64,000 bases of DNA from Paenibacillus lignilyticus (GCF_017942085.1 NZ_JAGKSP010000002.1:248001-312000); one strand, 5' to 3'. Counted from the first letter of the stretch, positions 17,744 through 27,266 are shown. Translations and numbers: made by a program. Notes: generated by a model not told the origin, from the letters alone.

Positions 17744-18691
17744 CTAGAATAAAGCGCTGTCCTTATCGACTCTACGCACCAAATAATTCGCCGATACAAT
17801 GGTCACCAAGCCGACCACAGACTGCAGGAATCCGACAGCCGCGCCTGAATTAATGTCACCCAGCTTCGTAAGTGCACGATAAACGTAAGTATCGATAATG
17901 TCTGTCGTCGCAAAGTTAAGTCCCACGTTATTAGGTACAAAGTAGTGCAAACCGAAATCCCCGCGGAAAATATTGCCCAAACCGAGAATGAACAAAATAA
18001 TAATAAGCGGCTTCAGCAGCGGCAGCGTGATTCGCGTCATCATTTGTACTCTGGAAGCACCGTCGAGTCTGGCCGCTTCGTAATATTCGCTGTTAATGCC
18101 CATAATGCCGGCGTAGTAGACGAGCGTGGAGAAGCCGACACCTTTCCATACCGATACCAACGGCAGGATAAAGAGCCATGGCGTTGTCTCGAAATACCAT
18201 TTATGCGGCTCCATCCCGATGTTCTGCAGAATATTGTTCAAATAACCGCTCTTATGCTCCAGAAAGGCGTAGGCTATATAGCCGACAAGGACGAGCGATA
18301 TAAAGTAAGGCAGAAACATCGCAGTCTGGTAAATTTTCACCATTCGCCCCGATACTTCATTAAGCAGCAGCGCGAAGAGCAGCGCGGTTACCGTGCCAAG
18401 CACGATATACACGCAGTTATACAACAAGGTGTTTCGAATGATACGCAGAGCATCCTGCGATTTAAAGAGAAACTCAAAGTTATCCAAGCCTACCCATCTG
18501 CTGCCGAAGATGCCTTGATCATACCGAAAGAACTTAAACGCAAGAATCAAACCGACCATCGGGAAATAATTGATTACTAATTTGTAAAGAATGCCCGGCA
18601 CGGCGAGCAGCAGCAGCTCTCTGTTCTTGCGCAAATGCCGCCATTCTCGACCTAGCCAGTTTCCTTTGCTGCTTTGTCCCGAATTCCTCAT
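17744..18691 (-). CDS. Carbohydrate ABC transporter permease (LplB-like)
   Basis: A 315-residue six-segment permease of the MalF/LplB type, with the EAA loop EAARLDGASRVQMMTRITLP. ATG 18691 is chosen because GGAGG lies 9 bases upstream; the open frame continues to 18805 without a ribosome site. It forms the membrane channel with the YtcP-like protein. It is the first transporter gene after the regulator gene, separated by a terminator and about 200 bp, so the transporter probably has its own regulated promoter there. Confidence 0.92.
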   Translation of the reverse strand: MRNSGQSSKGNWLGREWRHLRKNRELLLLAVPGILYKLVINYFPMVGLILAFKFFRYDQGIFGSRWVGLDNFEFLFKSQDALRIIRNTLLYNCVYIVLGTVTALLFALLLNEVSGRMVKIYQTAMFLPYFISLVLVGYIAYAFLEHKSGYLNNILQNIGMEPHKWYFETTPWLFILPLVSVWKGVGFSTLVYYAGIMGINSEYYEAARLDGASRVQMMTRITLPLLKPLIIILFILGLGNIFRGDFGLHYFVPNNVGLNFATTDIIDTYVYRALTKLGDINSGAAVGFLQSVVGLVTIVSANYLVRRVDKDSALF

Positions 18692-18826
18692 GACTTGTGA
18701 CCTCCTCCTTCTGACCTTCATGTTGCCATGCCAGGGCAACGAAATATAGAATACGATTTTCGAAAAGCTGTATCCGGCACGTGTAAAATGTTCGAATTTA
18801 TGCATTTTACTGGCCTACGGACATAA

Positions 18827-18874
18827 TAAAACCGCCATTCCCGCCGCCTCGAAAGGCGAATTGGGAACGGCGGT
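18827..18874 (-). terminator. Terminator after the membrane AraC regulator gene
   Basis: ACCGCCGTTCCC pairs with GGGAATGGCGGT around an inner CGCC/GGCG hairpin, followed by TTTTATTAT on the minus strand. It separates the regulator from the transporter genes. Confidence 0.85.
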
Positions 18875-18889
18875 CCATAGACAAGTCCG

Positions 18890-21271
18890 TTATGAGATGG
18901 ATTTCTTCATCCGATATTCCTTCGGTGTGCTTCCAAACTTCCCTTTGAACAATCGGAAGAAATAGCTCGGATTCGAATACCCGCATTTCTCCATAATTTC
19001 GATGACGGTATAATCATCCGTTTCAAGCAGCTGCTGTGCATGCTTCAAGCGTACCTCATTCATATATTCCGTAATGGACATCGAGGTGCTGTCCTTAAAC
19101 ATTTTGCCGATATATGCCGAAGACAGCTTCACGGTAGCCGCGATGGACTGCTGGCTTAAATTGATATCGGCATACTTCTGTTCCACCAATTCCTTGATCG
19201 TCTCCAGAATCATATCGTTTCGTTCCATCGTTGCCGGGCGCTGGCCTTCGCAGATTCTCGCGCAAAGCGACAGCAGCGCGATATACATTTCCTCCAGCGT
19301 TTCTTTCTCCTGCGTAATTAGAGTCGCGTATTCCAAATCGACATCAAATTTGATGACCCGGTTATTCGCGATCTCCGCCGCCGTATTCTTCACCACCCAG
19401 GCTAAGTTCGAGACGGCTCTAAGCATATCGTCATATCCGAACGTCGCCAGCATAGTAAATGCCTTCTCGAGCTCGCTTCCCGCCTCGGACATTTGGCCTT
19501 TCTTCAGCGCCTCAGAGAGCTTGCGTTCAATGACATCCGGGATAGCGGATTGCTTGTTGAACAAATTCTCCTTGATCTGATCGGGGGTTATCACCGCCAT
19601 ATGGCCATAGATGATCTTGTAATTACACACTTGCAGCGCCTGGTTATAGGCCGACGAAATGTATGGAAATTGTGGAATCGAATCACTTACACCGCATGAG
19701 AGTGAGATCCCATAGAAATGGAGAATCGTTTGTTGAATGTCTTTGATAATCGGGACGACCTGCTCGGCAAGCGTTGCTGCCGGCTCCGAAGCACGATCAG
19801 CATGGTCGCCTTCTCCGGCGCCCGCAGACTGATTCGACACGATCAGCACCACATGGTCGCCTCGCACCTCAACCACTTCGCAGAGATGCTGCTTAGCCAT
19901 GATTTCATGCGCGATGTTAACAATCGCAAAGCTGTAGAGCTTCTTCGCAGCTCCTGTCGTATTGCGATCAAAGGCCTGGAATTCATCGATCCGCAGGACG
20001 CAGACCAGCAGCTCATCCTTAACCGAGATGCCAAGCCCATGCTTCTCGATCACCTCGAGCATATCATGGTGCGTAAACAGACTGCTGTCCGTCAGCAGCT
20101 TGCGCAAATAATATTTGCTCACGATTTGCTCCGAGCTGATTTCCTGCAGCTTATGCGAGAGCTGCATATAATTGTCGCTCATTAAATGCAGCTCATCGCC
20201 GTCGAATGGCGTTGCATTCGATCCCCCTCTCGGTGCCTGCAGGCGAATACGGCGCAGCATTCGTTCAATCGGCGTATACAGCTTGTAGGACAGCCAAATC
20301 GATAAGCCGATGGACAGCACCAGGAAAATACCCGTAATGGCGAATGATTTCGTCCGAGTTGAACGAACATCCTTCATCATCAGATCATAAGACTGCACGT
20401 AGATGATCGTCCAGTTGCGAACTCCGTCATCCATATAGGATACAAGCTGCTTGCTGCCATCGATCTTCCCAACGACAAAGCCGGATTGCTGCTGGTTCAT
20501 GGCTTTATCTCGCTGGACCAGCTGTTTGATCTGATCTCGCTTGGCCTTGTCCTGATCGGTTACGGCATCATCCGAGGAAAAGAGATGGCCGTCTTGATCG
20601 GCAATGTAAATTTCATTGCCCTCTTTGTCATTGCTGACCGCATCCATCCTCTTCAAGCTTTCGAATACCCAATCGGATTTGATGTACAGAATGATCGCCG
20701 ATTCCGCCCTGGAGAACGGTTTAAGTGAATTCGTAACGAGAAAAGCAAAAGCATCGATGCCTCCGTCTGCCTTCTCAAGGCTGACGGGAATAAGTCTTGA
20801 CGTTGGATGGGGCTTCGAAGGATTAAAGAGCCAGTCGCGGATGCTCGATTTTGTTTTGCCGCCATCCAGCAGGAAGGCGCTTGTCGTGCCGTAAATTTCA
20901 TTTTGCGTGTGATTATAGATTGCAATGGAATGCAGAAAGGAAGCGCTCTCCATAATGCTCGACATCCGCTGATAGCCGCGTATAAAGTCCATCTTAGGCA
21001 GCTTCATGTCGAACAGGAGTGTCGCAAGCTGATTGTCTTTATTGACGTAGTTGGACAGATGCGTGATAATTTCGTTCATGTAAGTGAGGTTATATTGAAT
21101 TTGCGATAATACCTTGAGGTTAGACTGCTCTTGGTTGCGTCTTACGGAGTCCTCCAACACATACGTATTCGCAACGGCCAGCGCCATGAGCACGACAACC
21201 ATGGAAAGCATGATGGAGATTAAAACACGCTGCAAGTATTTTTTCGACTTATAGATACCGAAGCCTTTCAC
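18890..21271 (-). CDS. Membrane-anchored AraC-family regulator of sugar uptake
   Basis: A 793-residue protein with one membrane segment near residues 14-34 and another near 305-325. They enclose a sensor domain of cache type, probably extracellular. A cytoplasmic linker follows, and then a C-terminal AraC helix-turn-helix (about 690-790, ending in IMEKCGYSNPSYFFRLFKG). This architecture is common beside LplABC transporters in Paenibacillus and senses external sugar without a separate kinase. GTG 21271 has GGGGGAG 7 bases before it. It should control the transporter and beta-helix enzyme genes downstream. Confidence 0.9.
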   Translation of the reverse strand: MKGFGIYKSKKYLQRVLISIMLSMVVVLMALAVANTYVLEDSVRRNQEQSNLKVLSQIQYNLTYMNEIITHLSNYVNKDNQLATLLFDMKLPKMDFIRGYQRMSSIMESASFLHSIAIYNHTQNEIYGTTSAFLLDGGKTKSSIRDWLFNPSKPHPTSRLIPVSLEKADGGIDAFAFLVTNSLKPFSRAESAIILYIKSDWVFESLKRMDAVSNDKEGNEIYIADQDGHLFSSDDAVTDQDKAKRDQIKQLVQRDKAMNQQQSGFVVGKIDGSKQLVSYMDDGVRNWTIIYVQSYDLMMKDVRSTRTKSFAITGIFLVLSIGLSIWLSYKLYTPIERMLRRIRLQAPRGGSNATPFDGDELHLMSDNYMQLSHKLQEISSEQIVSKYYLRKLLTDSSLFTHHDMLEVIEKHGLGISVKDELLVCVLRIDEFQAFDRNTTGAAKKLYSFAIVNIAHEIMAKQHLCEVVEVRGDHVVLIVSNQSAGAGEGDHADRASEPAATLAEQVVPIIKDIQQTILHFYGISLSCGVSDSIPQFPYISSAYNQALQVCNYKIIYGHMAVITPDQIKENLFNKQSAIPDVIERKLSEALKKGQMSEAGSELEKAFTMLATFGYDDMLRAVSNLAWVVKNTAAEIANNRVIKFDVDLEYATLITQEKETLEEMYIALLSLCARICEGQRPATMERNDMILETIKELVEQKYADINLSQQSIAATVKLSSAYIGKMFKDSTSMSITEYMNEVRLKHAQQLLETDDYTVIEIMEKCGYSNPSYFFRLFKGKFGSTPKEYRMKKSIS

Positions 21272-21356
21272 AGTTGCTCCCCCTTTAGACGGAACTTCGC
21301 ATATCTCCTATTATGTCAAATGTTGATTCAGTCTGCTAGATCAATTTAGAGCCGCG

Positions 21357-21379
21357 TCGTAAAGTCGGTTTCTTTACGA
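21357..21379. promoter_or_regulatory. Inverted repeat overlapping the map promoter
   Basis: TCGTAAAG (21357-21364) and CTTTACGA (21372-21379) form a perfect 8-bp inverted repeat with a 7-base spacer. The right arm covers the proposed -35 box of map. It could be an operator, or a hairpin in a transcript that starts upstream. Confidence 0.45.
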
Positions 21380-21401
21380 AGGCCGTTTTTTTCATTATAA
21401 T
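21373..21401 (+). promoter_or_regulatory. Sigma-A-type promoter of map
   Basis: TTTACG (21373-21378), 17 bases, then TATAAT (21396-21401), 21 bases before the start codon at 21423. Confidence 0.6.
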
Positions 21402-21422
21402 TAGCCATTAAAGAGGTGTAAC

Positions 21423-22169
21423 ATGATCATAATTAAAACCAAAGATGAAATCGAGCATATGCGCAAAGCAGGCGAAATTCTCGCTGCCTGCCACCGCGAA
21501 ATCGCGAACATGATTAAACCCGGCATCACGACCAATGAAATTGATCAATTTGCTGAGAAATTTATGGAGCAGCACGGCGCGAAGCCTGAGCAGAAAGGTT
21601 ATAAGGGCTACGCATACGCAACCTGCGCTTCCGTCAACGACGTCATCTGTCACGGCTTCCCTTCGGCAACGCCGCTGAAGGAAGGCGATATCGTTACCAT
21701 CGACATGGTCGTCAACTTGAATGGCTGGCTGGCTGACTCCGCTTGGTCTTATGCGGTAGGCAAAGTATCCGCGCAAGCGAAGAAGCTGCTCAAGGTTACC
21801 GAAGAAGCGATGTACAAAGGGATCGAGCAAGCCGTTGTGGGCAACCGCATGGGCGATGTATCGAACGCAATCCAGAAGCATGCCGAAGCGGAAGGCTTCT
21901 CCGTTGTTCGTGAATTTATCGGCCACGGCATCGGGCAGGATATGCATGAAGAACCGCAAGTGCCGCATTATGGCCCAGCCGGACGCGGAATTAGGCTGAA
22001 AGCCGGGATGGTCATGACCATCGAGCCGATGCTGAACACCGGCGTATGGCAAAGCAAGATCGATTCCGATGGATGGACGGCACGCACGATGGACGGCGGA
22101 CTCTCCGCTCAATACGAGCATACCATCGCCATTACGGATGAAGGTCCAATCATTCTTACCAAACAATAG
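21423..22169 (+). CDS. map: Type I methionyl aminopeptidase
   Basis: A 248-residue enzyme that removes the initiator methionine from new proteins. The pita-bread fold has its five metal ligands at expected places: Asp in VTIDMVVN, Asp in LADSAWSY, His in GHGIGQDMHEEP, Glu in MTIEPML, and Glu in QYEHTIAIT. The length is normal for Firmicutes. It is a single gene with its own promoter and terminator, separate from the ribosomal-protein operon where map is often found. It may be a second copy in this genome. Confidence 0.96.
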   Translation: MIIIKTKDEIEHMRKAGEILAACHREIANMIKPGITTNEIDQFAEKFMEQHGAKPEQKGYKGYAYATCASVNDVICHGFPSATPLKEGDIVTIDMVVNLNGWLADSAWSYAVGKVSAQAKKLLKVTEEAMYKGIEQAVVGNRMGDVSNAIQKHAEAEGFSVVREFIGHGIGQDMHEEPQVPHYGPAGRGIRLKAGMVMTIEPMLNTGVWQSKIDSDGWTARTMDGGLSAQYEHTIAITDEGPIILTKQ

Positions 22170-22176
22170 CAACGTG

Positions 22177-22231
22177 AAAAAGGCTGTATCCGGAATGCGC
22201 TCTGTTAGCGCATTGCCGGATACAGCCTTTT
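22177..22231. terminator. Bidirectional terminator between map and pyrB
   Basis: AAAAAGGCTGTATCCGG and CCGGATACAGCCTTTT form a long stem with A-rich and T-rich ends. It serves the convergent genes map and pyrB. Confidence 0.9.
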
Positions 22232-22237
22232 CGATGG

Positions 22238-23158
22238 CTAAGAAAAACATTTCTCCACAAGCGCCATCCGGATATACAATCCGTTCTGCGCTTGTCTGAA
22301 ATAAGCCGCCCGCGGGTCGCTGTCTACCTCAGGATGAATCTCGCCGGCACGCGGCAGCGGATGAAGAATCATCGCACTCGCCTTCATCTCATCCAGCAGC
22401 TTTCGGTCGATGATATATTTGCCTTCCGCCTTGCTGTACTCCTCCGGCGAAGGGAAACGCTCCTTCTGAATCCGAGTCTGGTAGAACACATCAGCCGTCT
22501 TCGCAATGCCCGCAAGATCGATCGTTTCCTCATAGGATACGCCTTTCTCATCCAAGTACTGCTTCACATAGGAAGGAATGCGCACATTATCCGGTGAGAT
22601 AAACGTCAGATGCACATCCTTGTAATTCGCCAGCAGGTAGCTCAAGGAATGTACGGTTCGACCATAAGTCAGGTCTCCGATCATGGCGATATGCAAGCCA
22701 TCGATGCGTCCGAATTCCTTCTGAATCGTGTACAAATCAAGGAGTGCCTGAGTAGGATGCTCGCCGGAGCCGTCCCCCGCATTAATGACCGGAACGCTCG
22801 ATACCGCTGCCGCGCGTTTCGCAGCTCCGATATCCGTGTGGCGCATGACGATGAGATCGCTGTACCCCGAAATGATGCGGATCGTATCCTCCAGCGTTTC
22901 TCCTTTAATCGTGGACGAGAATTGGCTCGCATTCTCGGTACCGATTACGCGGCCGCCCAGTCGGTGCATGGCCGATTCGAAGGAGAAGCGGGTACGCGTG
23001 CTCGCTTCGAAGAAGAGCGTGCTCATTATTTTATTCGGGAACTGCTGATTGCCGCCTTCTCGCGCTACCTGTTCCATCCCTTTCGCTGATTCGAACAGCC
23101 CATCCAACTCAGCTCGATCGAATTGCTTCGCTCCAAGTACATGATACAATCCACTCAT
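22238..23158 (-). CDS. pyrB: Aspartate carbamoyltransferase, catalytic chain
   Basis: A 306-residue enzyme that joins carbamoyl phosphate and aspartate in pyrimidine synthesis. Carbamoyl phosphate and aspartate site motifs are intact: STRTRFSFE, GEHPTQALLD and HPLPR. From memory of the families, the sequence resembles the Escherichia PyrB chain (FFEASTRTR, VMRH, NAGDGS, TYGRTVHSL) more than the usual Bacillus chain. No pyrI regulatory chain or other pyr gene is nearby, so it is probably an extra or transferred copy. The function is assigned with confidence; its role in the cell is less sure. Confidence 0.93.
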   Translation of the reverse strand: MSGLYHVLGAKQFDRAELDGLFESAKGMEQVAREGGNQQFPNKIMSTLFFEASTRTRFSFESAMHRLGGRVIGTENASQFSSTIKGETLEDTIRIISGYSDLIVMRHTDIGAAKRAAAVSSVPVINAGDGSGEHPTQALLDLYTIQKEFGRIDGLHIAMIGDLTYGRTVHSLSYLLANYKDVHLTFISPDNVRIPSYVKQYLDEKGVSYEETIDLAGIAKTADVFYQTRIQKERFPSPEEYSKAEGKYIIDRKLLDEMKASAMILHPLPRAGEIHPEVDSDPRAAYFRQAQNGLYIRMALVEKCFS

Positions 23159-23240
23159 TCTTCGCCATCCCCTTTAGCACGTTGTCCATACGATTATAAG
23201 CCAGGCTCGCAAGCACATTCAAATGGTATCAAGCCATGCA

Positions 23241-24593
23241 TTAACCGATAATCAGCTTCTCTTCGGGATACTTTATATCCGGCTTCTTCTTGCCGGAAGT
23301 GAACAAGGAGAAGTACAAGAACATCCCGATTCGACCAATGAACATCAGAAGAATAAGCGTGATTTTGCCTGAAATATGCAGCTGCCCCGTAATGCCAGTA
23401 GACAGCCCGCATGTACCGAACGCAGACGTGACCTCGAACAGTACGGCCGAGAGATCGTATCGATGCGCTTCCGCCATAAGTACGGCGAATATACCGACGA
23501 TAACGAGCAGCACGGACATCGCAAAAAACACGAAGCTCTTATAAACGTCATCCTTGCTAATGGAGCGGTTAAACAGCCGTACCTCTTTCTCGCCTTTTGC
23601 AAAATTGATCATCACAACCACTATAACGGCGATCGTCGTCGTTCGGATACCTCCGCCAACGCTTGATGGGCTCGCCCCAATAAACATCAATACCGAGATG
23701 AGCAGCTGCGACGCCTGATGCAGCGACGACATATCGATGATGGTAAGGCCGGCGCTGCGTGACGTAATGGAAGTGAACAACGCATTCATCAGCTGTTGAT
23801 GGAGAGGCATACCCGCGAACGAATGGCCCGCTTCCGTCAGCCAAATGACTACGAGGCCCAGCAGGATAAGCACGGCGTGCGTAACCATCGTAACCTTCGT
23901 GAATAAGGAAAACCGAAACCGTTTGTTCTTCTTCCTCGCCCATTCCGTCACTTCGGCAAGAACGGGAAATCCAACGGCACCAAGCACAATTAACGCCATC
24001 GTTACGCTCTGTACGAAATAATCGTCGGAGTACCGAATAAGCGAGTCCCCAAACAAGTCAAAGCCCGCATTCGTAAACGCGGAAACCGCATGGAACACCC
24101 CATTGAAGAAAGCACTCCATATCGTATCCGACTCGCCGGTCGAATAGAAATAAATGCCGAATATGACCGTTCCAAGCAGCTCGATCGCAAGCGTCAGCAG
24201 CAAGACAAGCCTCATCAGCTGAACGAGTCCGGCCAGTTGGTTCCGGTTCTGATCGATCATAATGAGCTTGCGCTCCAGCAGACCGATATTCTCCCCAAGC
24301 AAGAACCAGTAGAAGCTGCCGAGCGTCATGATGCCGATCCCGCCGAATTGGAAGGCAAAGATAAGGACAGCCGCGCCGAAGACGCTGAAGGAATCGCCTG
24401 TGCTCACCGTTGTGAGCCCCGTAACACTCACGGCGCTGGCGGCCGTGAATAAAGCGTCAATGAATGACAAACGCACGCCCGGCTTCCAGCTGACCGGCAG
24501 CATGAGCAGCAGCGTGATGAAGAGAATACCCAGTACATAAACAGATACGATCAGCCTCGCGGGCGACATTTTACGAATTAATCTCCTGAGCAT
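23241..24593 (-). CDS. ktrB: Potassium uptake membrane subunit, TrkH/KtrB family
   Basis: A 450-residue membrane protein with four pore repeats. The selectivity-filter glycines are visible in SVTGLTT, TNAGFDLF, VGGGIRTT and GTCGLSTG. It would form the ion-conducting dimer of a Ktr system and needs a cytoplasmic KtrA/KtrC-type gating ring, whose gene is not in this window. It lies 82 bp upstream of pyrB on the same strand, without an evident terminator between them. It may equally be KtrD; sequence alone does not separate the paralogues here. Confidence 0.9.
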   Translation of the reverse strand: MLRRLIRKMSPARLIVSVYVLGILFITLLLMLPVSWKPGVRLSFIDALFTAASAVSVTGLTTVSTGDSFSVFGAAVLIFAFQFGGIGIMTLGSFYWFLLGENIGLLERKLIMIDQNRNQLAGLVQLMRLVLLLTLAIELLGTVIFGIYFYSTGESDTIWSAFFNGVFHAVSAFTNAGFDLFGDSLIRYSDDYFVQSVTMALIVLGAVGFPVLAEVTEWARKKNKRFRFSLFTKVTMVTHAVLILLGLVVIWLTEAGHSFAGMPLHQQLMNALFTSITSRSAGLTIIDMSSLHQASQLLISVLMFIGASPSSVGGGIRTTTIAVIVVVMINFAKGEKEVRLFNRSISKDDVYKSFVFFAMSVLLVIVGIFAVLMAEAHRYDLSAVLFEVTSAFGTCGLSTGITGQLHISGKITLILLMFIGRIGMFLYFSLFTSGKKKPDIKYPEEKLIIG

Positions 24594-24704
24594 AAGTAAG
24601 AACGTGACTCCTTATGTAGACCGGATAGAAATGCGAACTCTTCTAGTGTAATCGACATTGTTTTTGGATACAACTTCCTATCGACACAAGCTTCCAAACT
24701 AGAC

Positions 24705-24731
24705 AAAAAAGGCCGCCCACGAGGGCAGCCT
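24705..24731 (-). terminator. Terminator after the GH127 gene
   Basis: AGGCTGCCC and GGGCGGCCT with a 4-base TCGT loop, followed by TTTTTT on the minus strand. Confidence 0.88.
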
Positions 24732-24751
24732 AGGCATAAGGTATGGATGGA

Positions 24752-26722
24752 TTATCCGGATAAGTTAGATTCTTTCTGAAGCCAAACCGCCATTTCGCCC
24801 GGTTCGCGATTGGCCCACGCAAAATAAGGGACCGCCGTAAACGATACGTGCGTATATCTGGAACCGCTCGGACGATACAGCGTTTGATTCCAATCGTCTC
24901 TGATGCGCACCGCTGCATTTCCATGAAGCATGACCATCGGCACGCCGTTAATGTCATGAGTAGAATGGCTGTACTCCGGCTGGCTCAGAATCGTCATATC
25001 GAAGATATTGAACGGATTGTCCACGGCTTCCAGGCAGTACACGACAGGTCCGCGCATAAGCGCGACTTTACCTGCGCTCTCCATGACAAGCGGATTCGCT
25101 TCCATTTCAACGACCGGCATAGGGAAGCTGAGCGAAACGGCACCGTCCGTCATCAAGCTTACAGGGATATGCAGATAGCCGTTTTTCAATACGAGACCGT
25201 CTGCGATTGCGTTGCTGCTGTACACCACTGTGCCGTCGATCGAAACCGTCGGGTTCGTGCACCAGCCCGGCATGCGGAACGCAAGAGCTGCGCCTTCGAC
25301 AGACTCGCCGCCAACTTGTACCTGTACCGTTTCTGTCCATGGATAATTCGTCGTTTGTTCAACTTGCATCGATCCGGAAGCCAGCTTGATATTCGCTTTG
25401 CTCTGCACATACTGGCTGATATATAACGTATCTTCCTGGGTGGCATAGACGTATTCGCCAATTGCAGCAATGAACCTCAGAATGTTCGGCGGGCAGCAGG
25501 AGCATTCGAATACACGCTCACGCCGATAGTTAGGGAACAAATTCCGAGTATCATGCACGCCTTTCAAGAAATCATTGTGTGCAGGCACGGATTGCAGCGC
25601 ATTATCGTAGAAGAACCCTGTCCCATCGAGCGACAGTCCTGCTAATGCGCCGTTATACATCTGACGCTCGATGATATCCGCATACCGCGCGTCCGGCTCA
25701 ATGGAGAACATCCGTTGCGCGAAGAATGCCATGGCGATCGAAGCGCATGTCTCCGCATAAGAGCTCTGATTAGGCAGCATATAAGCCGCGCCGATGGCTT
25801 CGCCGAATCGTTCCGCGCTCACCCCGCCGGTTACATACATCTTCCGCAGCGTTGCATCATCCCAAAGACGCAAACAAGCCTCGTATAGCTCCTTATCGCC
25901 ATACTCCCGGGAGATATCCGCCATCGACGAATAGAAATACATCGCTCTCACCGCATGGCCTGCAGCTGCAGGCAGCTCACGCGCCGGCGCATCGTCTTGC
26001 GCATACGTATCGTTGTATAATAATTGGCTGTTAAGCGGCGGGCTCGCCGGCCAAGTTCCGTTCCTCACGGAGAAAATCCGATCATGCGCTTGCGTGCCGC
26101 GGATATCGATAAAATGCTTCGAGAGCTCCAAGTAACGATCTTCCCCTGTAGCCTGCCACAACCGAACAAGTGCCAATTCAATCTCTTGGTGACCCGGTGC
26201 CGAATAGTTAGCTGTTCCTTCAAGCTTGAACGCTTTTTCAATAAAATCCGCAAAACGTGTCATGATGTTCAGAAAGCGCTTACTGCCCGTTGAATAAAAG
26301 TGAGCAACAGCCGCTTCCATCATATGGCCTGCAGTATAGAGTTCATGTGCGGTGCGGTCATTGAAACGATTCACCGGTTCACATGTCAAAAAATACGAAT
26401 TGAAATAACCATCCTCGTCTTGTCCCTGCTCGATATAGTCAATGACGGTTTCCAGCTTCTTGCTAATCTCTTCATCCGGATGGTAATACAAGATGTAAGC
26501 TGCGCCTTCCATCCACTTCGCAACATCGGAATCCCAGAAAATATGCGGCTTATTGTCCATTCCTTCTTGCCAAGAGAGGCGCATGGCATCGATTCGCCCT
26601 GTTTCATGGAAACGATCATAAATCGCATTTACCGTAGCGCGAGCGTTAGTATGCTGCCATTGTCCCCAGAAGCCTTCGCCCAGCGATACTTCTTTCCAAT
26701 TCACTTGTGTTAACTTGCTCAT
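24752..26722 (-). CDS. Beta-L-arabinofuranosidase, GH127 family
   Basis: A 656-residue (alpha/alpha)6-barrel glycosidase of the former DUF1680 family. The zinc/cysteine catalytic site of GH127 is visible: Glu324 and Cys326 in YAETCASI, and Cys409-Cys410 in ECSCCPPN, one cysteine acting as nucleophile in characterised members. No signal peptide is seen, so it acts on imported oligosaccharides. It would remove beta-linked L-arabinofuranose, as found in plant extensin-type glycans. The ribosome site AGAGGAG lies 14 bases before ATG 26722. It is monocistronic with a strong terminator. Confidence 0.92.
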   Translation of the reverse strand: MSKLTQVNWKEVSLGEGFWGQWQHTNARATVNAIYDRFHETGRIDAMRLSWQEGMDNKPHIFWDSDVAKWMEGAAYILYYHPDEEISKKLETVIDYIEQGQDEDGYFNSYFLTCEPVNRFNDRTAHELYTAGHMMEAAVAHFYSTGSKRFLNIMTRFADFIEKAFKLEGTANYSAPGHQEIELALVRLWQATGEDRYLELSKHFIDIRGTQAHDRIFSVRNGTWPASPPLNSQLLYNDTYAQDDAPARELPAAAGHAVRAMYFYSSMADISREYGDKELYEACLRLWDDATLRKMYVTGGVSAERFGEAIGAAYMLPNQSSYAETCASIAMAFFAQRMFSIEPDARYADIIERQMYNGALAGLSLDGTGFFYDNALQSVPAHNDFLKGVHDTRNLFPNYRRERVFECSCCPPNILRFIAAIGEYVYATQEDTLYISQYVQSKANIKLASGSMQVEQTTNYPWTETVQVQVGGESVEGAALAFRMPGWCTNPTVSIDGTVVYSSNAIADGLVLKNGYLHIPVSLMTDGAVSLSFPMPVVEMEANPLVMESAGKVALMRGPVVYCLEAVDNPFNIFDMTILSQPEYSHSTHDINGVPMVMLHGNAAVRIRDDWNQTLYRPSGSRYTHVSFTAVPYFAWANREPGEMAVWLQKESNLSG

Positions 26723-26831
26723 CGTAGATTCTAATCTCCTCTGACTTTATGTCGTTTGTAGTCAAACCTCCCCCTGTTTCTTCGACATGGAATATAATAA
26801 CACCTTCTCCAAATCCATATTTATTGAACGC

Positions 26832-26868
26832 AAAATAAAACAGCCCCGAATCGCTCCGGAGGCTGCTT
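26832..26868 (-). terminator. Terminator after the 121-residue hypothetical gene
   Basis: AGCAGCCTCCG and CGGGGCTGTT pair across a short loop, followed by TTATTTT on the minus strand, directly after the stop codon at 26873. Confidence 0.8.
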
Positions 26869-26872
26869 CTGG

Positions 26873-27238
26873 TTAAACGGGGACAAAATAATAAGGATTT
26901 CCTTCAAAATCCAAGTACTCCGCCACAAGCTGATTCCTCATCTGTTCGATGAAATAAATCGGATCTGCCATGTAAACCGTGCCGGATGCCGCTGTTTCGT
27001 TGATCTTGCGCTGAATCTGCTCCATCACCTGCTCAGGGACATAATACGAGCCCTCGGCGCACACCCTTGCTCTAATCCAGCAGGTGCTGCAAGCTTGGGA
27101 TTGAAGCTCCTGCAGCTTCGCTATCGCTTGAAAATTGCGGGTGTCCAGATAAAAATCAATAAGTGCTTCATTCATGACTGTTGATGCAGCATCCTGCTGA
27201 ATAAAGATCTTGCTGCCGCTGCGCGAATGCTCCTTCAT
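26873..27238 (-). CDS. Hypothetical protein, 121 residues
   Basis: A small soluble protein without signal peptide or membrane segment. The family was not recognised. The N-terminal third is helical (NEALIDFYLDTRNFQAIAKL) and faintly recalls IDEAL-type adaptor segments. The middle has three cysteines (ACSTCW and RVCAEG), and the C-terminus is rich in aromatic residues (GNPYYFVPV). ATG 27238 has GAGGGATCC before it. It has its own terminator and a 9-bp inverted repeat upstream, so it is probably a separately regulated single gene. Confidence 0.7.
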   Translation of the reverse strand: MKEHSRSGSKIFIQQDAASTVMNEALIDFYLDTRNFQAIAKLQELQSQACSTCWIRARVCAEGSYYVPEQVMEQIQRKINETAASGTVYMADPIYFIEQMRNQLVAEYLDFEGNPYYFVPV

Positions 27239-27266
27239 TACGGATCCCTCGCATCACAACTATTAT

